A stretch of 64,000 bases of DNA, from positions 620,001 to 684,000 of the forward strand of contig NZ_JBNCNS010000002.1 of assembly GCF_049847105.1 (NCBI RefSeq), read 5' to 3'. Position 1 is the first letter of the stretch; each line of letters starts with the position of its first letter. The notes beneath the pieces are model-generated. The model did not search any database, was not told the origin of the DNA, and worked only from the letters and a program-made list of their open reading frames with translations. The DNA is from Gordonia sp049847105. Lineage in GTDB: Bacteria > Actinomycetota > Actinomycetes > Mycobacteriales > Mycobacteriaceae. A program made the translations under genes and the position numbers. Of this stretch, positions 1 to 7,919 are shown in pieces.

Positions 1-726
1 CTGCACGGCTATCTCGCGCGCGAACGGATCTTCTACGGCAGCGACGAGGGTGTCGACTTCACCAACATCTACTTCTACACCGTGCTCTTCCACGCCGTAC
101 GGGCGTCGAACCGGATCGCACGGGAACGAGGCAGGCCGTTCGCCGGTTTCGAGCGCTCCACGTATGCCAGCGGCGAGTTCTTCGACAAGTACATCACCAA
201 GTCCTGGGAGCCCGAGACCCAGAAGGTCCGGGATCTGTTCGGCGAGGCCGGGATTCACATCCCCAATCAGGACGACTGGCGTGAGCTGAAAGAGGCCGTG
301 CAGCGTGACGGCATCTACAACCAGAACCTGCAGGCGGTGCCGCCGACCGGTTCGATCAGCTACATCAACCACTCGACGAGCTCGATCCACCCGGTCGCCG
401 CGAAGGTCGAGATCCGCAAGGAAGGCAAGATCGGCCGCGTCTACTACCCGGCCCCCTACATGACCAACGACAACCTGGAGTACTACCAGGACGCGTACGA
501 GATCGGCTACGAGAAGATCATCGACACCTACGCGGCCGCGACGCAGCATGTCGACCAGGGGCTGAGCCTGACGCTGTTCTTCAAGGACACCGCCAGTACC
601 CGCGACGTCAACAAGGCGCAGATCTACGCATGGCGCAAGGGGATCAAGACGCTGTACTACATCCGACTTCGTCAGCTGGCACTCGAGGGCACTGAGGTGG
701 AGGGTTGCGTCTCGTGCATGCTATGA
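1..726 (+). CDS. nrdE: Ribonucleoside-diphosphate reductase class Ib, alpha subunit (3' part)
   Basis: C-terminal 241 codons of the large (R1) subunit that reduces ribonucleoside diphosphates to deoxyribonucleotides; the 5' part lies before the window. The reading frame is open from base 1. Visible are the conserved stretch around PPTGSISYINHSTSSIHPV, the segment KGIKTLYYIRLRQ typical of NrdE C-termini, and a redox-active tail ending CVSCML, whose two cysteines shuttle electrons from NrdH-redoxin. It precedes nrdF by 73 bases, the usual partner. In this family nrdH and nrdI normally lie upstream, outside the window. Identification is firm; only the N-terminus is missing. Confidence 0.96.
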   Translation: MHGYLARERIFYGSDEGVDFTNIYFYTVLFHAVRASNRIARERGRPFAGFERSTYASGEFFDKYITKSWEPETQKVRDLFGEAGIHIPNQDDWRELKEAVQRDGIYNQNLQAVPPTGSISYINHSTSSIHPVAAKVEIRKEGKIGRVYYPAPYMTNDNLEYYQDAYEIGYEKIIDTYAAATQHVDQGLSLTLFFKDTASTRDVNKAQIYAWRKGIKTLYYIRLRQLALEGTEVEGCVSCML

Positions 727-749
727 CAGCGAGATTCATTACTGCACAA

Positions 750-779
750 TCACTTTCAGGTCAGTCACTTTCAGATCAG
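750..779 (+). repeat. Two tandem 15-base repeats between nrdE and nrdF
   Basis: Units at 750-764 and 765-779 (TCACTTTCAGGTCAG and TCACTTTCAGATCAG) differ at one base and lie directly end to end in the short nrdE-nrdF gap, ending about 20 bases before the nrdF start. The role is unknown: this could be a spacer duplication or a protein or RNA-processing site that sets the nrdE:nrdF ratio. Confidence 0.75.
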
Positions 780-799
780 CGAGCGAACAGGGAGGACCG

Positions 800-1804
800 A
801 TGACGTCCACCGAAAGTCACAGCCCGGCCGATGGCGCCCCGATCAAACTGGTGAGCCGGGTCTCCGCGATCAACTGGAACCGGGTGCCCGACGAGAAGGA
901 CGCCGAGGTGTGGGATCGCCTCACCGGCAACTTCTGGCTGCCCGAGAAGGTGCCGGTGTCCAATGACATCCCGTCGTGGAACACGCTGACCGAGTACGAG
1001 AAGCAACTCACCATGCGGGTGTTCACCGGCCTGACGCTGCTCGACACCATCCAGGGCACGGTCGGTGCGGTCTCGTTGATCCCCGACGCCACCACTCCGC
1101 ACGAGGAGGCGGTGCTCACCAACATCGCGTTCATGGAGTCGGTGCACGCCAAGAGCTACAGTTCGATCTTCTCCACACTGTGTTCCACCAAGGAGATCGA
1201 CGAGGCATTCCGCTGGTCGGAGGAGAGCGAGCACCTGCAGCGCAAGGCGCAGATCGTCATGGACTATTACCGTGGCGAGGACCCGCTCAAGCGCAAGGTC
1301 GCCTCCACGCTGCTGGAGTCGTTCCTCTTCTACTCCGGCTTCTACCTGCCGATGTACTGGTCGAGCCGTGCGAAGCTCACCAACACCGCCGATCTCATCC
1401 GCCTGATCATCCGCGACGAGGCGGTGCACGGCTATTACATCGGGTACAAGTACCAACGCGGACTCGAGGTGCAGACCGCGGAGCGCCGGCAGGAGCTCAA
1501 GGACTACACGTTCGAGTTGCTCTTCGAGCTCTACGACAACGAGTCCGACTATACCGAGGCTCTGTACGACGAGGTAGGGCTCACCGAGGACGTCAAGAAG
1601 TTCTTGCGCTACAACGCCAACAAGGCCTTGATGAATCTGGGATATGAGGCGATGTTCCCGCGCGACGAGACCGACGTGAACCCCGCCATCCTGTCCGCAT
1701 TGTCGCCGAATGCCGATGAGAACCACGACTTCTTCTCCGGGTCCGGTAGCTCGTATGTGATCGGCAAGGCCGTCAACACCGAAGACGAGGACTGGGACTT
1801 CTAG
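800..1804 (+). CDS. nrdF: Ribonucleoside-diphosphate reductase class Ib, beta subunit
   Basis: 334-residue small (R2) subunit that carries the dimanganese or diiron tyrosyl radical cofactor and works with NrdE. Full length for NrdF. Metal-ligand Glu/His motifs are visible: EEAVLTNIAFMESVHAKSY in the N-terminal half and IIRDEAVHGYYIGYKYQ in the middle, plus the radical-transfer Tyr near the C-terminus and a DEDWDF tail that docks on NrdE. The ATG at 800 is preceded by CAGGGAGG about 5 bases upstream. It follows nrdE in the same direction, probably one operon, and is closed by the palindrome at 1816-1862. Confidence 0.97.
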   Translation: MTSTESHSPADGAPIKLVSRVSAINWNRVPDEKDAEVWDRLTGNFWLPEKVPVSNDIPSWNTLTEYEKQLTMRVFTGLTLLDTIQGTVGAVSLIPDATTPHEEAVLTNIAFMESVHAKSYSSIFSTLCSTKEIDEAFRWSEESEHLQRKAQIVMDYYRGEDPLKRKVASTLLESFLFYSGFYLPMYWSSRAKLTNTADLIRLIIRDEAVHGYYIGYKYQRGLEVQTAERRQELKDYTFELLFELYDNESDYTEALYDEVGLTEDVKKFLRYNANKALMNLGYEAMFPRDETDVNPAILSALSPNADENHDFFSGSGSSYVIGKAVNTEDEDWDF

Positions 1805-1815
1805 CCGCCCCGCCG

Positions 1816-1862
1816 ATTTCGTAGCAACAATCCGCGCTCACCGCGGGTTATTGCTACGAAAT
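1816..1862. terminator. Bidirectional terminator-like palindrome between nrdF and the SWIM gene
   Basis: Arms ATTTCGTAGCAA (1816-1827) and TTGCTACGAAAT (1851-1862) are perfect reverse complements and the stem continues inward with few mismatches (CCGCG/CGCGG) to a CTCAC loop. It sits between convergent genes, with the A-run and T-run inside the arms so that it reads as a hairpin followed by Ts in both directions. Its outer half resembles the palindrome at 49439-49490. Confidence 0.8.
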
Positions 1863-1864
1863 GG

Positions 1865-2647
1865 CTACGCGCGGAGTCGCTCGTACAGCTCGTCGAGCAG
1901 GTCCAGGGTCTCTCCGACGTCGGCGGGGGCCACGCCCGAGGCGCGCAGTGCCTTGCGCAACGCATCCGGGTCCAGGTCCATGAGTGGGTTCAGTCGGGGC
2001 GGGCTCGGCAGGGGAGGCAGCACGGCGTTGGTGCCGTAGAAGTCGACGACCGGTGCGGACGCGTGCTCGCGCGACGACGGACCGTCGTCGCGCGATTGTG
2101 ACACCTCGGTCGCCGAGGACAGCAGGGTGGCCAGGTCGGTTCCCATGACCGTCAGCAACGTCACCGCGCTGCGGTCGATCTCGGCCGCGACCTCGTAGGC
2201 GACGCACAGCACGTGGATGCACCGGGGGGATTCGTCGGGACAGGTGCAGTCAGCGGCGATATCCGCCGATTCGGTGGGGAGCAGCAGTTCGCCCACCGCG
2301 GCCGGTTGTTCGCCCCGGGCCAGCGCCATCAGGTCGCCGGTGGCGTCACGTGTCCGGAGCAGGGCGATGATGGTCGGCACGTCGACGGGCCGCATGGTCA
2401 GGGTCACCTCGAAGGGATCGAGCTGACTGCCCCGGACCGCGGCCGTCACCTCGGCGTCCGAGATCGCCAGACGTTCGGCATGGTGATCCCGAAAGTAGCG
2501 GCGGGCCTGGGTGATCCGCCGCCGGTCCGCGTCGCCGCTGTGCACGCCCTCGATCACATCGACGAATGCGCGTCCCCACTGGCTCAGCCCGAACCCCCGG
2601 GTCGATGTGAGCCGTCCGCTCACCCGGCGTTCGCTGCCGCGACTCAT
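1865..2647 (-). CDS. SWIM zinc-finger protein coupled to SNF2 helicase
   Basis: 260 residues. A SWIM-type zinc finger is visible as C134-x-C136 ... C143-x-H145 (CTCPDESPRCIH), a fold that binds nucleic acid or protein. The start is taken at 2647 because its ATG overlaps the stop of the upstream helicase (2644-2646) in an ATGA junction, so the two are translated as a pair; longer in-frame starts would lie inside the helicase gene. The N-terminal FGLSQWGRAFVDVIEG segment is typical of SWIM proteins that accompany SNF2 ATPases in actinobacteria. Such a pair probably acts on DNA or RNA-polymerase complexes, but the substrate is unknown. Confidence 0.85.
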   Translation of the reverse strand: MSRGSERRVSGRLTSTRGFGLSQWGRAFVDVIEGVHSGDADRRRITQARRYFRDHHAERLAISDAEVTAAVRGSQLDPFEVTLTMRPVDVPTIIALLRTRDATGDLMALARGEQPAAVGELLLPTESADIAADCTCPDESPRCIHVLCVAYEVAAEIDRSAVTLLTVMGTDLATLLSSATEVSQSRDDGPSSREHASAPVVDFYGTNAVLPPLPSPPRLNPLMDLDPDALRKALRASGVAPADVGETLDLLDELYERLRA

Positions 2648-5586
2648 TCGCTCACCGCCTCGTCGCGGAGCCGGAACAGGTCGAAGAGCTCGTCGTCGCC
2701 GAGATCGGACAGCCAACTCTCGCCGGAGCTCACGGTCAGGCGCGAGAGTTCCCGTTTCGCGGAGATCATCTCGTCGATCCGCTCCTCGAGCGTGCCGACA
2801 CAGAGGAAGCGGTGCACCTGCACACGCTGCTGTTGACCGATCCGGTACGCGCGGTCGGTGGCCTGGTCCTCGACCGCGGGATTCCACCACCGGTCGACGT
2901 GCACCACATGATTGGCCGCGGTGAGGTTGAGGCCGGTGCCGCCCGCCTTCAGGGTGGCGATCATCGCCGGGGGCCCGTCACCGTCCTGGAACCGCGCGAC
3001 CATCTGATCCCGCTCCCCACGGGTGCGACCTCCGTGCAGGACGGGTACGGGCTCACCGAGGTAGGGGGCCAGCCACTCCGACAACAACTCGCCGAACGCG
3101 GCGAACTGGGTGAACACCAGCGCCCGGTCGCCCTCGGCAGCCGCGGTGGTCAGGATGTCCACCAGCAACTCGACCTTGCCGGACCGGTGCCTGTTGCGGC
3201 GCAACAGATCCGACCCGTCGGCCAGGTAATGGGCCGGATGATTGCACACCTGCTTCAGGCGGGTCAGCGCGGCCAGGATGTTCCGTCGGCGGATGGTCCG
3301 CTGCTGCTTGCTGCGCAGCGCCTCCATGAGCTCGTCGATGACCGCGCGATAGAGAGCGGCCTGCTCGACGGTCAGATTTGCCCGAACGGTGATGTCGGTC
3401 TTCTCCGGCAGATCCGAGATGATCGTAGGGTCCGACTTCTCCCGCCGGAGGATGAACGGACGAGTGAGCGCGCCCAGTCTGCGGATCGCCGCCGGGTCGC
3501 GGTCGCGTTCGATGGGTTCGGCGAACCTCGCCCGGAATCGGGAGGCCGAGCCGAGGAGTCCCGGATTGACGAGATCGATGACTGCCCGCAGGTCTTCGAG
3601 GCGGTTCTCCACCGGGGTGCCGGTCAGCGCGATGCGATGGTCCGCCGGTACCGCTCGAATCGCCTTGGCCGCCTTGGTGGCGACGTTCTTGACGTGCTGC
3701 GCCTCGTCGACGACGACCCGCCGCCACCGGTGGGCCTTCAGCAGGTCACGGTCGCGCGTCGCGATGGCGAACGTGGTGAGGACGACGTCGGCGCCGGCAT
3801 GTACGGCGCCGAATCGGCTCCCCGCTGCTCGCGCGGTCCCGTGGTGGACGGCCACCCGTAGATCGGGGGCGAATCGGGCGATCTCCCGCTCCCAATTGCC
3901 CACCACCGACATCGGGCAGATGATCAACGTCGGTCGTCCGGGGATGGGATCGGTCGCCTGCTCATGGCACAAGAGTGCGATCACCTGGACGGTCTTTCCG
4001 AGGCCCATGTCGTCGGCGAGGACACCGCCGATTCGGTGGGTGGTGAGGTAGGACAGCCAGTCGAGGCCGCGCTGCTGATATGGCCGGAGCTCGGCGTGCA
4101 GCGACGGCGGAACGGTGACCGGCGCGGGTCGTAGGGTGCCGCCGGTCGCGATGTCGTCGAGCCAGGAGAGTCCTTCGATCGATGTCACCGGGACCGGAAC
4201 GGTGTCGACGACCAGATTGAACAGTTCGCCCATGTCCGCCGGCTGATCCGACGCCGCCTGGGCGCGCTGCGCGATGACGAACGCCGCCGCGCGGGTGAGG
4301 GCGGCACCCTCCGCGCGTACCCAGACCCCGTGAATCCGCACCAGGTCGCCCTGCTGTCGGGCGAGGTCGGCGAGGTCGGCGTCGGAGAAGGTCAGGGCGG
4401 CGGGATCGTCGCCGAGCGCGAGGCGCCACTCGAACTCGCCGACCTCGGCGACCCCGATCTGCGCGGCGCGGCCGGTGCTGGTCGCCACCGGCCGAGCGCG
4501 CAGCCCGAGCGCCGGACGCACCTCGGCGATGGTGCGGGGGAGCAGGACGGGGCAGCCGGCATCGGTCAGGACGGCCGCGCCACCGGCGAACAGCTTCTCC
4601 ACCACCGGGGTGGTCAGCAGAAAGTCGAGGGTATGGCGATCCGGTTCCGCTTGCGACAACTCGGGAAAGGCGCGGACGGCGGTGGCGAGTCCGGTGGTCA
4701 CCTGATCGAGCTCATGTCCGTCGAGCCGGTGCGGCACCACGGCGAGAATCCGGCCGTCCGATGCACGCCGGCACACCTCCAAGCGCCACCGGGCGCCGTC
4801 GGGTCGTCCACGGTGACCGAGGTCGTCGGCGGATTCATCCTCCGGTTCGTGCAGGCGGAGGACGATGGTCGAGTCATCCTGCGGCGCGGCATTGTTCCAG
4901 TGCATCCAGGCCGCGGATGCACTTCGTAGCCGTGCGCGGCCGTCGGCCTCGAGTTCCGGTGGATCGGGGCACAGGGCACGCGCGAGCCATCCGGACGGCT
5001 GCCCGTCGACGACGACCGGGCCGGCGGCGGCGATCCGTCCGCGGCATTCGTGATCGACGAGTTCGCCGAGCAGGTCGTTGATCGCGGCGGTGCCACCGTT
5101 CTCCGCCACCAGCGCCGGCGCTGTGGCCGACACGACGGACATCCAGCTCTGCCACGACGCTGTCGGTACGGCCTGCCAGCGCAGCATCGGTTCGCCGTCG
5201 ATCTCGGCGACCCCGGGTGCGACCGCGCCTGCGGCGACGTGGGCTCGCACGCCGTCGAGGAGGTATCGGTACCAGCGGATCTCCCCGCTGACCGCGTGTG
5301 GCCGGGTGAGGTCGAGAAATGCCACACCGGAACCGGCCCCGAGCGTCATGGTGGGTACGAACTCGCGGCGCCCGGATTCGCCGATGACGGCGAGCTCGCG
5401 ACGTGCACGCCTGCGGGCGAGGTGGTCGGTGAGTGGCTCGGGGAGGTCGTCTGGGCCGGCCCCGGGCGTCGCCCACCACAGCGACAGGCCAACGCCCGGC
5501 CGCCAGAGCGCGTGCAGCGGCAAGGTCGGGGAGGCGTCGGCGGTCGAGGTCGGGCTCGACCTATTTCGTGAGGAATCGAGTGGCAT
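2644..5586 (-). CDS. SNF2/Rad54-family DEAD-like helicase (HepA/RapA-like)
   Basis: 980-residue ATP-dependent DNA translocase of the SNF2 superfamily. The first ~490 residues are a variable N-terminal region. The helicase core follows: Walker A ADDMGLGKT at 524-532, Walker B DEAQ at 627-630, LTGTPVENRLEDL, and the C-terminal RecA lobe with GGTGLNLTAANHVVHVD and the arginine-finger motif QATDRAYRIGQ. The proteins are thought to remodel nucleoprotein or stalled polymerase complexes. The first ~20 residues overlap the 3' end of a decayed gene (see 5561-5860) and have no good ribosome site, so the real start may be a little later, near residue 22 (LPLHALWRPG). It is coupled to the SWIM gene downstream. 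Confidence 0.9.
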   Translation of the reverse strand: MPLDSSRNRSSPTSTADASPTLPLHALWRPGVGLSLWWATPGAGPDDLPEPLTDHLARRRARRELAVIGESGRREFVPTMTLGAGSGVAFLDLTRPHAVSGEIRWYRYLLDGVRAHVAAGAVAPGVAEIDGEPMLRWQAVPTASWQSWMSVVSATAPALVAENGGTAAINDLLGELVDHECRGRIAAAGPVVVDGQPSGWLARALCPDPPELEADGRARLRSASAAWMHWNNAAPQDDSTIVLRLHEPEDESADDLGHRGRPDGARWRLEVCRRASDGRILAVVPHRLDGHELDQVTTGLATAVRAFPELSQAEPDRHTLDFLLTTPVVEKLFAGGAAVLTDAGCPVLLPRTIAEVRPALGLRARPVATSTGRAAQIGVAEVGEFEWRLALGDDPAALTFSDADLADLARQQGDLVRIHGVWVRAEGAALTRAAAFVIAQRAQAASDQPADMGELFNLVVDTVPVPVTSIEGLSWLDDIATGGTLRPAPVTVPPSLHAELRPYQQRGLDWLSYLTTHRIGGVLADDMGLGKTVQVIALLCHEQATDPIPGRPTLIICPMSVVGNWEREIARFAPDLRVAVHHGTARAAGSRFGAVHAGADVVLTTFAIATRDRDLLKAHRWRRVVVDEAQHVKNVATKAAKAIRAVPADHRIALTGTPVENRLEDLRAVIDLVNPGLLGSASRFRARFAEPIERDRDPAAIRRLGALTRPFILRREKSDPTIISDLPEKTDITVRANLTVEQAALYRAVIDELMEALRSKQQRTIRRRNILAALTRLKQVCNHPAHYLADGSDLLRRNRHRSGKVELLVDILTTAAAEGDRALVFTQFAAFGELLSEWLAPYLGEPVPVLHGGRTRGERDQMVARFQDGDGPPAMIATLKAGGTGLNLTAANHVVHVDRWWNPAVEDQATDRAYRIGQQQRVQVHRFLCVGTLEERIDEMISAKRELSRLTVSSGESWLSDLGDDELFDLFRLRDEAVSE

Positions 5587-5860
5587 CGAGGATCATGATC
5601 ACCCTATCGTCGGCATCCGACGGCGGCTCACCGTCGGTCTCGCCGTACCTCTTGCCGAGGTCGAGATAGAACTGGGCGCCCCTTGTCGTCTTCCACGCTG
5701 ACCAGCCGGCCCCGGACCTTCAGGTAGCGGGCCGGTGCGTCGGGGCCGGTGATCATGAAGGCAGTAATTCGGGTTCGCCTGCAGACTCACGAACTTCTTG
5801 CGGGGGATGGTCTGGCTCACCCGCAGATGCGAGCCGTCCCAGGTGCACTGCTTGGGGATC
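5561..5860 (-). pseudogene. Decayed PPOX-class (F420-type flavin-fold) protein
   Basis: On the minus strand three frames in succession give recognisable pieces of a pyridoxamine-phosphate-oxidase-fold protein of the F420-dependent class: WDGSHLRVSQTIPRKKFVSL, then ITGPDAPARYLKVRGRLVSV, then YLDLGKRYGETDGEPPSDAD followed by VIMILDAT and a stop at 5561-5563. The pieces join if one base is removed near 5755-5762 and one from a GGGG run near 5680. The N-terminal third is missing: homology begins just beyond the stop of the neighbouring gene at 5864. The truncation argues for real decay, though the two single-base slips alone could be sequencing errors. Confidence 0.7.
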
Positions 5861-5863
5861 GAT

Positions 5864-6622
5864 TCAGTGCCAGTCGGCGAGCAGGTCGGTGGCCCGCCCG
5901 GCAATCGCCATCTGCCACAGCGGGCCGAAGCTGATCCGGCCGACGCCGAGCCCGGCGAAGTGGGCGCGCGAGCCGTCGGCCGGGTTGCCGATGGCATTGA
6001 CCGGCAGCGGGAGCTCGGCGCACAGCCGCCGCTGGACGTCGTCGGTGTGGAACCCGACGGGGTAGAGGGAACTGGCACCGGCATCGGCGCACAGGGTCAA
6101 CCTCGCGACCGCCCGGTCGACCCGATCGGCCTCGTCGCCGACCTGCTTGAGGAACAGATCCGTCCGTGCGTTGATGACCACCGGCACACCGGCCGCGTCG
6201 GCGGCACTGCGCAAGGCGGCGACCAGATCGGCGTGTTCCTGCGCCTCGCGGAGACGACCGCCCTCGGAGTGCACGGTGTCCTCGATGTTGAGGCCCACCG
6301 CGCCGGCCTCGAGCAATCCGTCGATGAGGCGTTCGGGTGACTCGGCATAGCCCGACTCGATGTCGATCGAGAGGGGCACGTCGACGCCGTCGCTGATCTG
6401 GCGCACCCGGGTGAGCAACTCGTCGAAGGTCATGCCCTCGTTGTCGGCTCGACCGATCGAATCGGCGACCGGATGGCTGCCCACCGTGAGCGCCGCGAAC
6501 CCGCCGCTCACGGCCAGACCGGCCGACCAGGCGTCCCACACCGTCGGGAACACCCCGGGGTCGCCGGGCCGGTGCAGATCGAGCAGTTCCCGGGCCTGCG
6601 CGGCCAGATCACGAGTTGCCAT
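5864..6622 (-). CDS. Isocitrate lyase/PEP mutase family protein
   Basis: 252 residues. A TIM-barrel carbon-carbon or phosphorus-carbon lyase of the PEP mutase/isocitrate lyase superfamily. Features seen: VWDAWSAGLAVSGGFAALTVGS, the metal-binding acidic pair in PLSIDIESGY, GLNIEDTV, and INARTDLF, all characteristic of the small 2-methylisocitrate lyase or oxaloacetate hydrolase-like branch. The canonical KKCGH catalytic loop of isocitrate lyase is not visible, so the exact reaction is unknown. Its start overlaps the stop of the upstream lipoprotein gene by 14 bases, indicating one transcript. Confidence 0.8.
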   Translation of the reverse strand: MATRDLAAQARELLDLHRPGDPGVFPTVWDAWSAGLAVSGGFAALTVGSHPVADSIGRADNEGMTFDELLTRVRQISDGVDVPLSIDIESGYAESPERLIDGLLEAGAVGLNIEDTVHSEGGRLREAQEHADLVAALRSAADAAGVPVVINARTDLFLKQVGDEADRVDRAVARLTLCADAGASSLYPVGFHTDDVQRRLCAELPLPVNAIGNPADGSRAHFAGLGVGRISFGPLWQMAIAGRATDLLADWH

Positions 6623-7634
6623 CGAGGGACCCCTTCACATCGTTCAGGACCAGCCAGGCGGCAGCGAGGCCGGACGTTCCGTACCAGATCTGATCGTCGA
6701 CGGAGAGGACCCGCTTCCACGTCGGCGCACCCATGTCGAGCCAGCGATCGCTCAGCAGCACCTCTTTCCCGTGCTCGAGGCCGCGCTCGCCCTGGAAGCT
6801 GACATAGATCAGATCGCCGTCGGCGTCCGTGAAATTCTTGTCGGTGACGGTGAACGAGCGGGGTGAGCGCTGTGGTTCGGGTCGCTGCACCCCGATCTCC
6901 GACAGGATCTGACCGGCGAAGGTCTGGGTCCCGGCGATCATCTCGGAATCCCCGGTGAACCGGACCAGCGAGACCTGGCTGTGCGGAGCGTCCATGCGCC
7001 GTCCGGTCTTCTGGGTCTCGGAGTGGAACTCGTCGAGCAGTCGCGTGCCGGTCGACGATCGGCCGAGCGCATCGGCGACCGCCTGGAACCGTGCTTTCCA
7101 GCCGGCCACCGGCCCGATCGCCTCGACCCGCGCGTCGCCGAAGCTCTTTGCGGCAGCCGCCGTCTGTGGCGTCGTGAGCACGACGTCGGGGTCGGCCGCG
7201 GCCACCGCGGCGGCGTCGGGAGTGGAACCGATCGTGGGCACAGCCCCCAACTGCGGTCCGAGATAGGTGGGGATGCTGCCGGGTGCGGCCGCGACAGCGG
7301 TGACCTTGGGGCCGACGCCGAGCGCGCAGATCGCATCGAGCAGATTCGGGTCGGTGACGACGATGCGCGTGACGTCGGTGACACCCGGGTCGGGTGCGGT
7401 CGGTGCGAGGCACGTCTTGTCGAGGTCCCGGTCGGCGTTGATGATGTTCACCTCGGCCACTCGCGTGGTGACCGTGGAGACCGGCTGGCCCTCGGGGGTC
7501 GTCAGCGGCGCGTTGTCGCTGCAGGCGGCCACGGCCAGGACGACGGCGATCGACGACATGGCCCCGATCGCCCGAACCATGCCCCGGGCCCCTCGATCCG
7601 ACCGTTCCAACCGGGTTTCGCCGCTGCGGTGCAC
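6609..7634 (-). CDS. Iron-siderophore ABC transporter substrate-binding lipoprotein (FecB-like)
   Basis: 341 residues. A lipoprotein signal peptide ends at a lipobox LAVAAC with Cys38; the mature part is a TroA/FecB-type bilobal binding domain (RIVVTDPNLLDAICALGVG, IGSTPDAAAVAAADPDVVLT). It should bind a siderophore, heme or other iron complex at the outer face of the membrane. No permease or ATPase adjoins it. It matches the position of Rv3044 (fecB) beside ctaD. The GTG at 7634 follows a TAGCGT box by 6 bases, suggesting a leaderless transcript; an alternative ATG at 7580 gives a shorter, more conventional signal peptide. Confidence 0.85.
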   Translation of the reverse strand: MHRSGETRLERSDRGARGMVRAIGAMSSIAVVLAVAACSDNAPLTTPEGQPVSTVTTRVAEVNIINADRDLDKTCLAPTAPDPGVTDVTRIVVTDPNLLDAICALGVGPKVTAVAAAPGSIPTYLGPQLGAVPTIGSTPDAAAVAAADPDVVLTTPQTAAAAKSFGDARVEAIGPVAGWKARFQAVADALGRSSTGTRLLDEFHSETQKTGRRMDAPHSQVSLVRFTGDSEMIAGTQTFAGQILSEIGVQRPEPQRSPRSFTVTDKNFTDADGDLIYVSFQGERGLEHGKEVLLSDRWLDMGAPTWKRVLSVDDQIWYGTSGLAAAWLVLNDVKGSLDGNS

Positions 7635-7919
7635 GCGATCACGCTAGCACCGGGCGATCGGTTGTCCCGCCGCGGTCGCGCCGCGTCACCGGTGACGACG
7701 GGCGCGGGCGCCCCACGGCCCGCGCGTCGCCGCCGAAGTAGGCCCTGAACTGTGTCGATGAGGGGGTCGGACAGTCGAATACGACGTATCGTAGGACCCA
7801 CTCGGCCACTGCCCGTGTGAGGGTTTAGGATCAGTAACCAGCGCTCGCTTTGTTCATGTGGCGACCGCGGGGAAACGGGAGTTGACCGGCCCTGATCGGT
7901 TGCGCAACGAGGAGGATCT

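Noticed and set aside
776..1726. Minus-strand frame opposite nrdF
   Set aside because: No family features, entirely antisense to the conserved nrdF gene.
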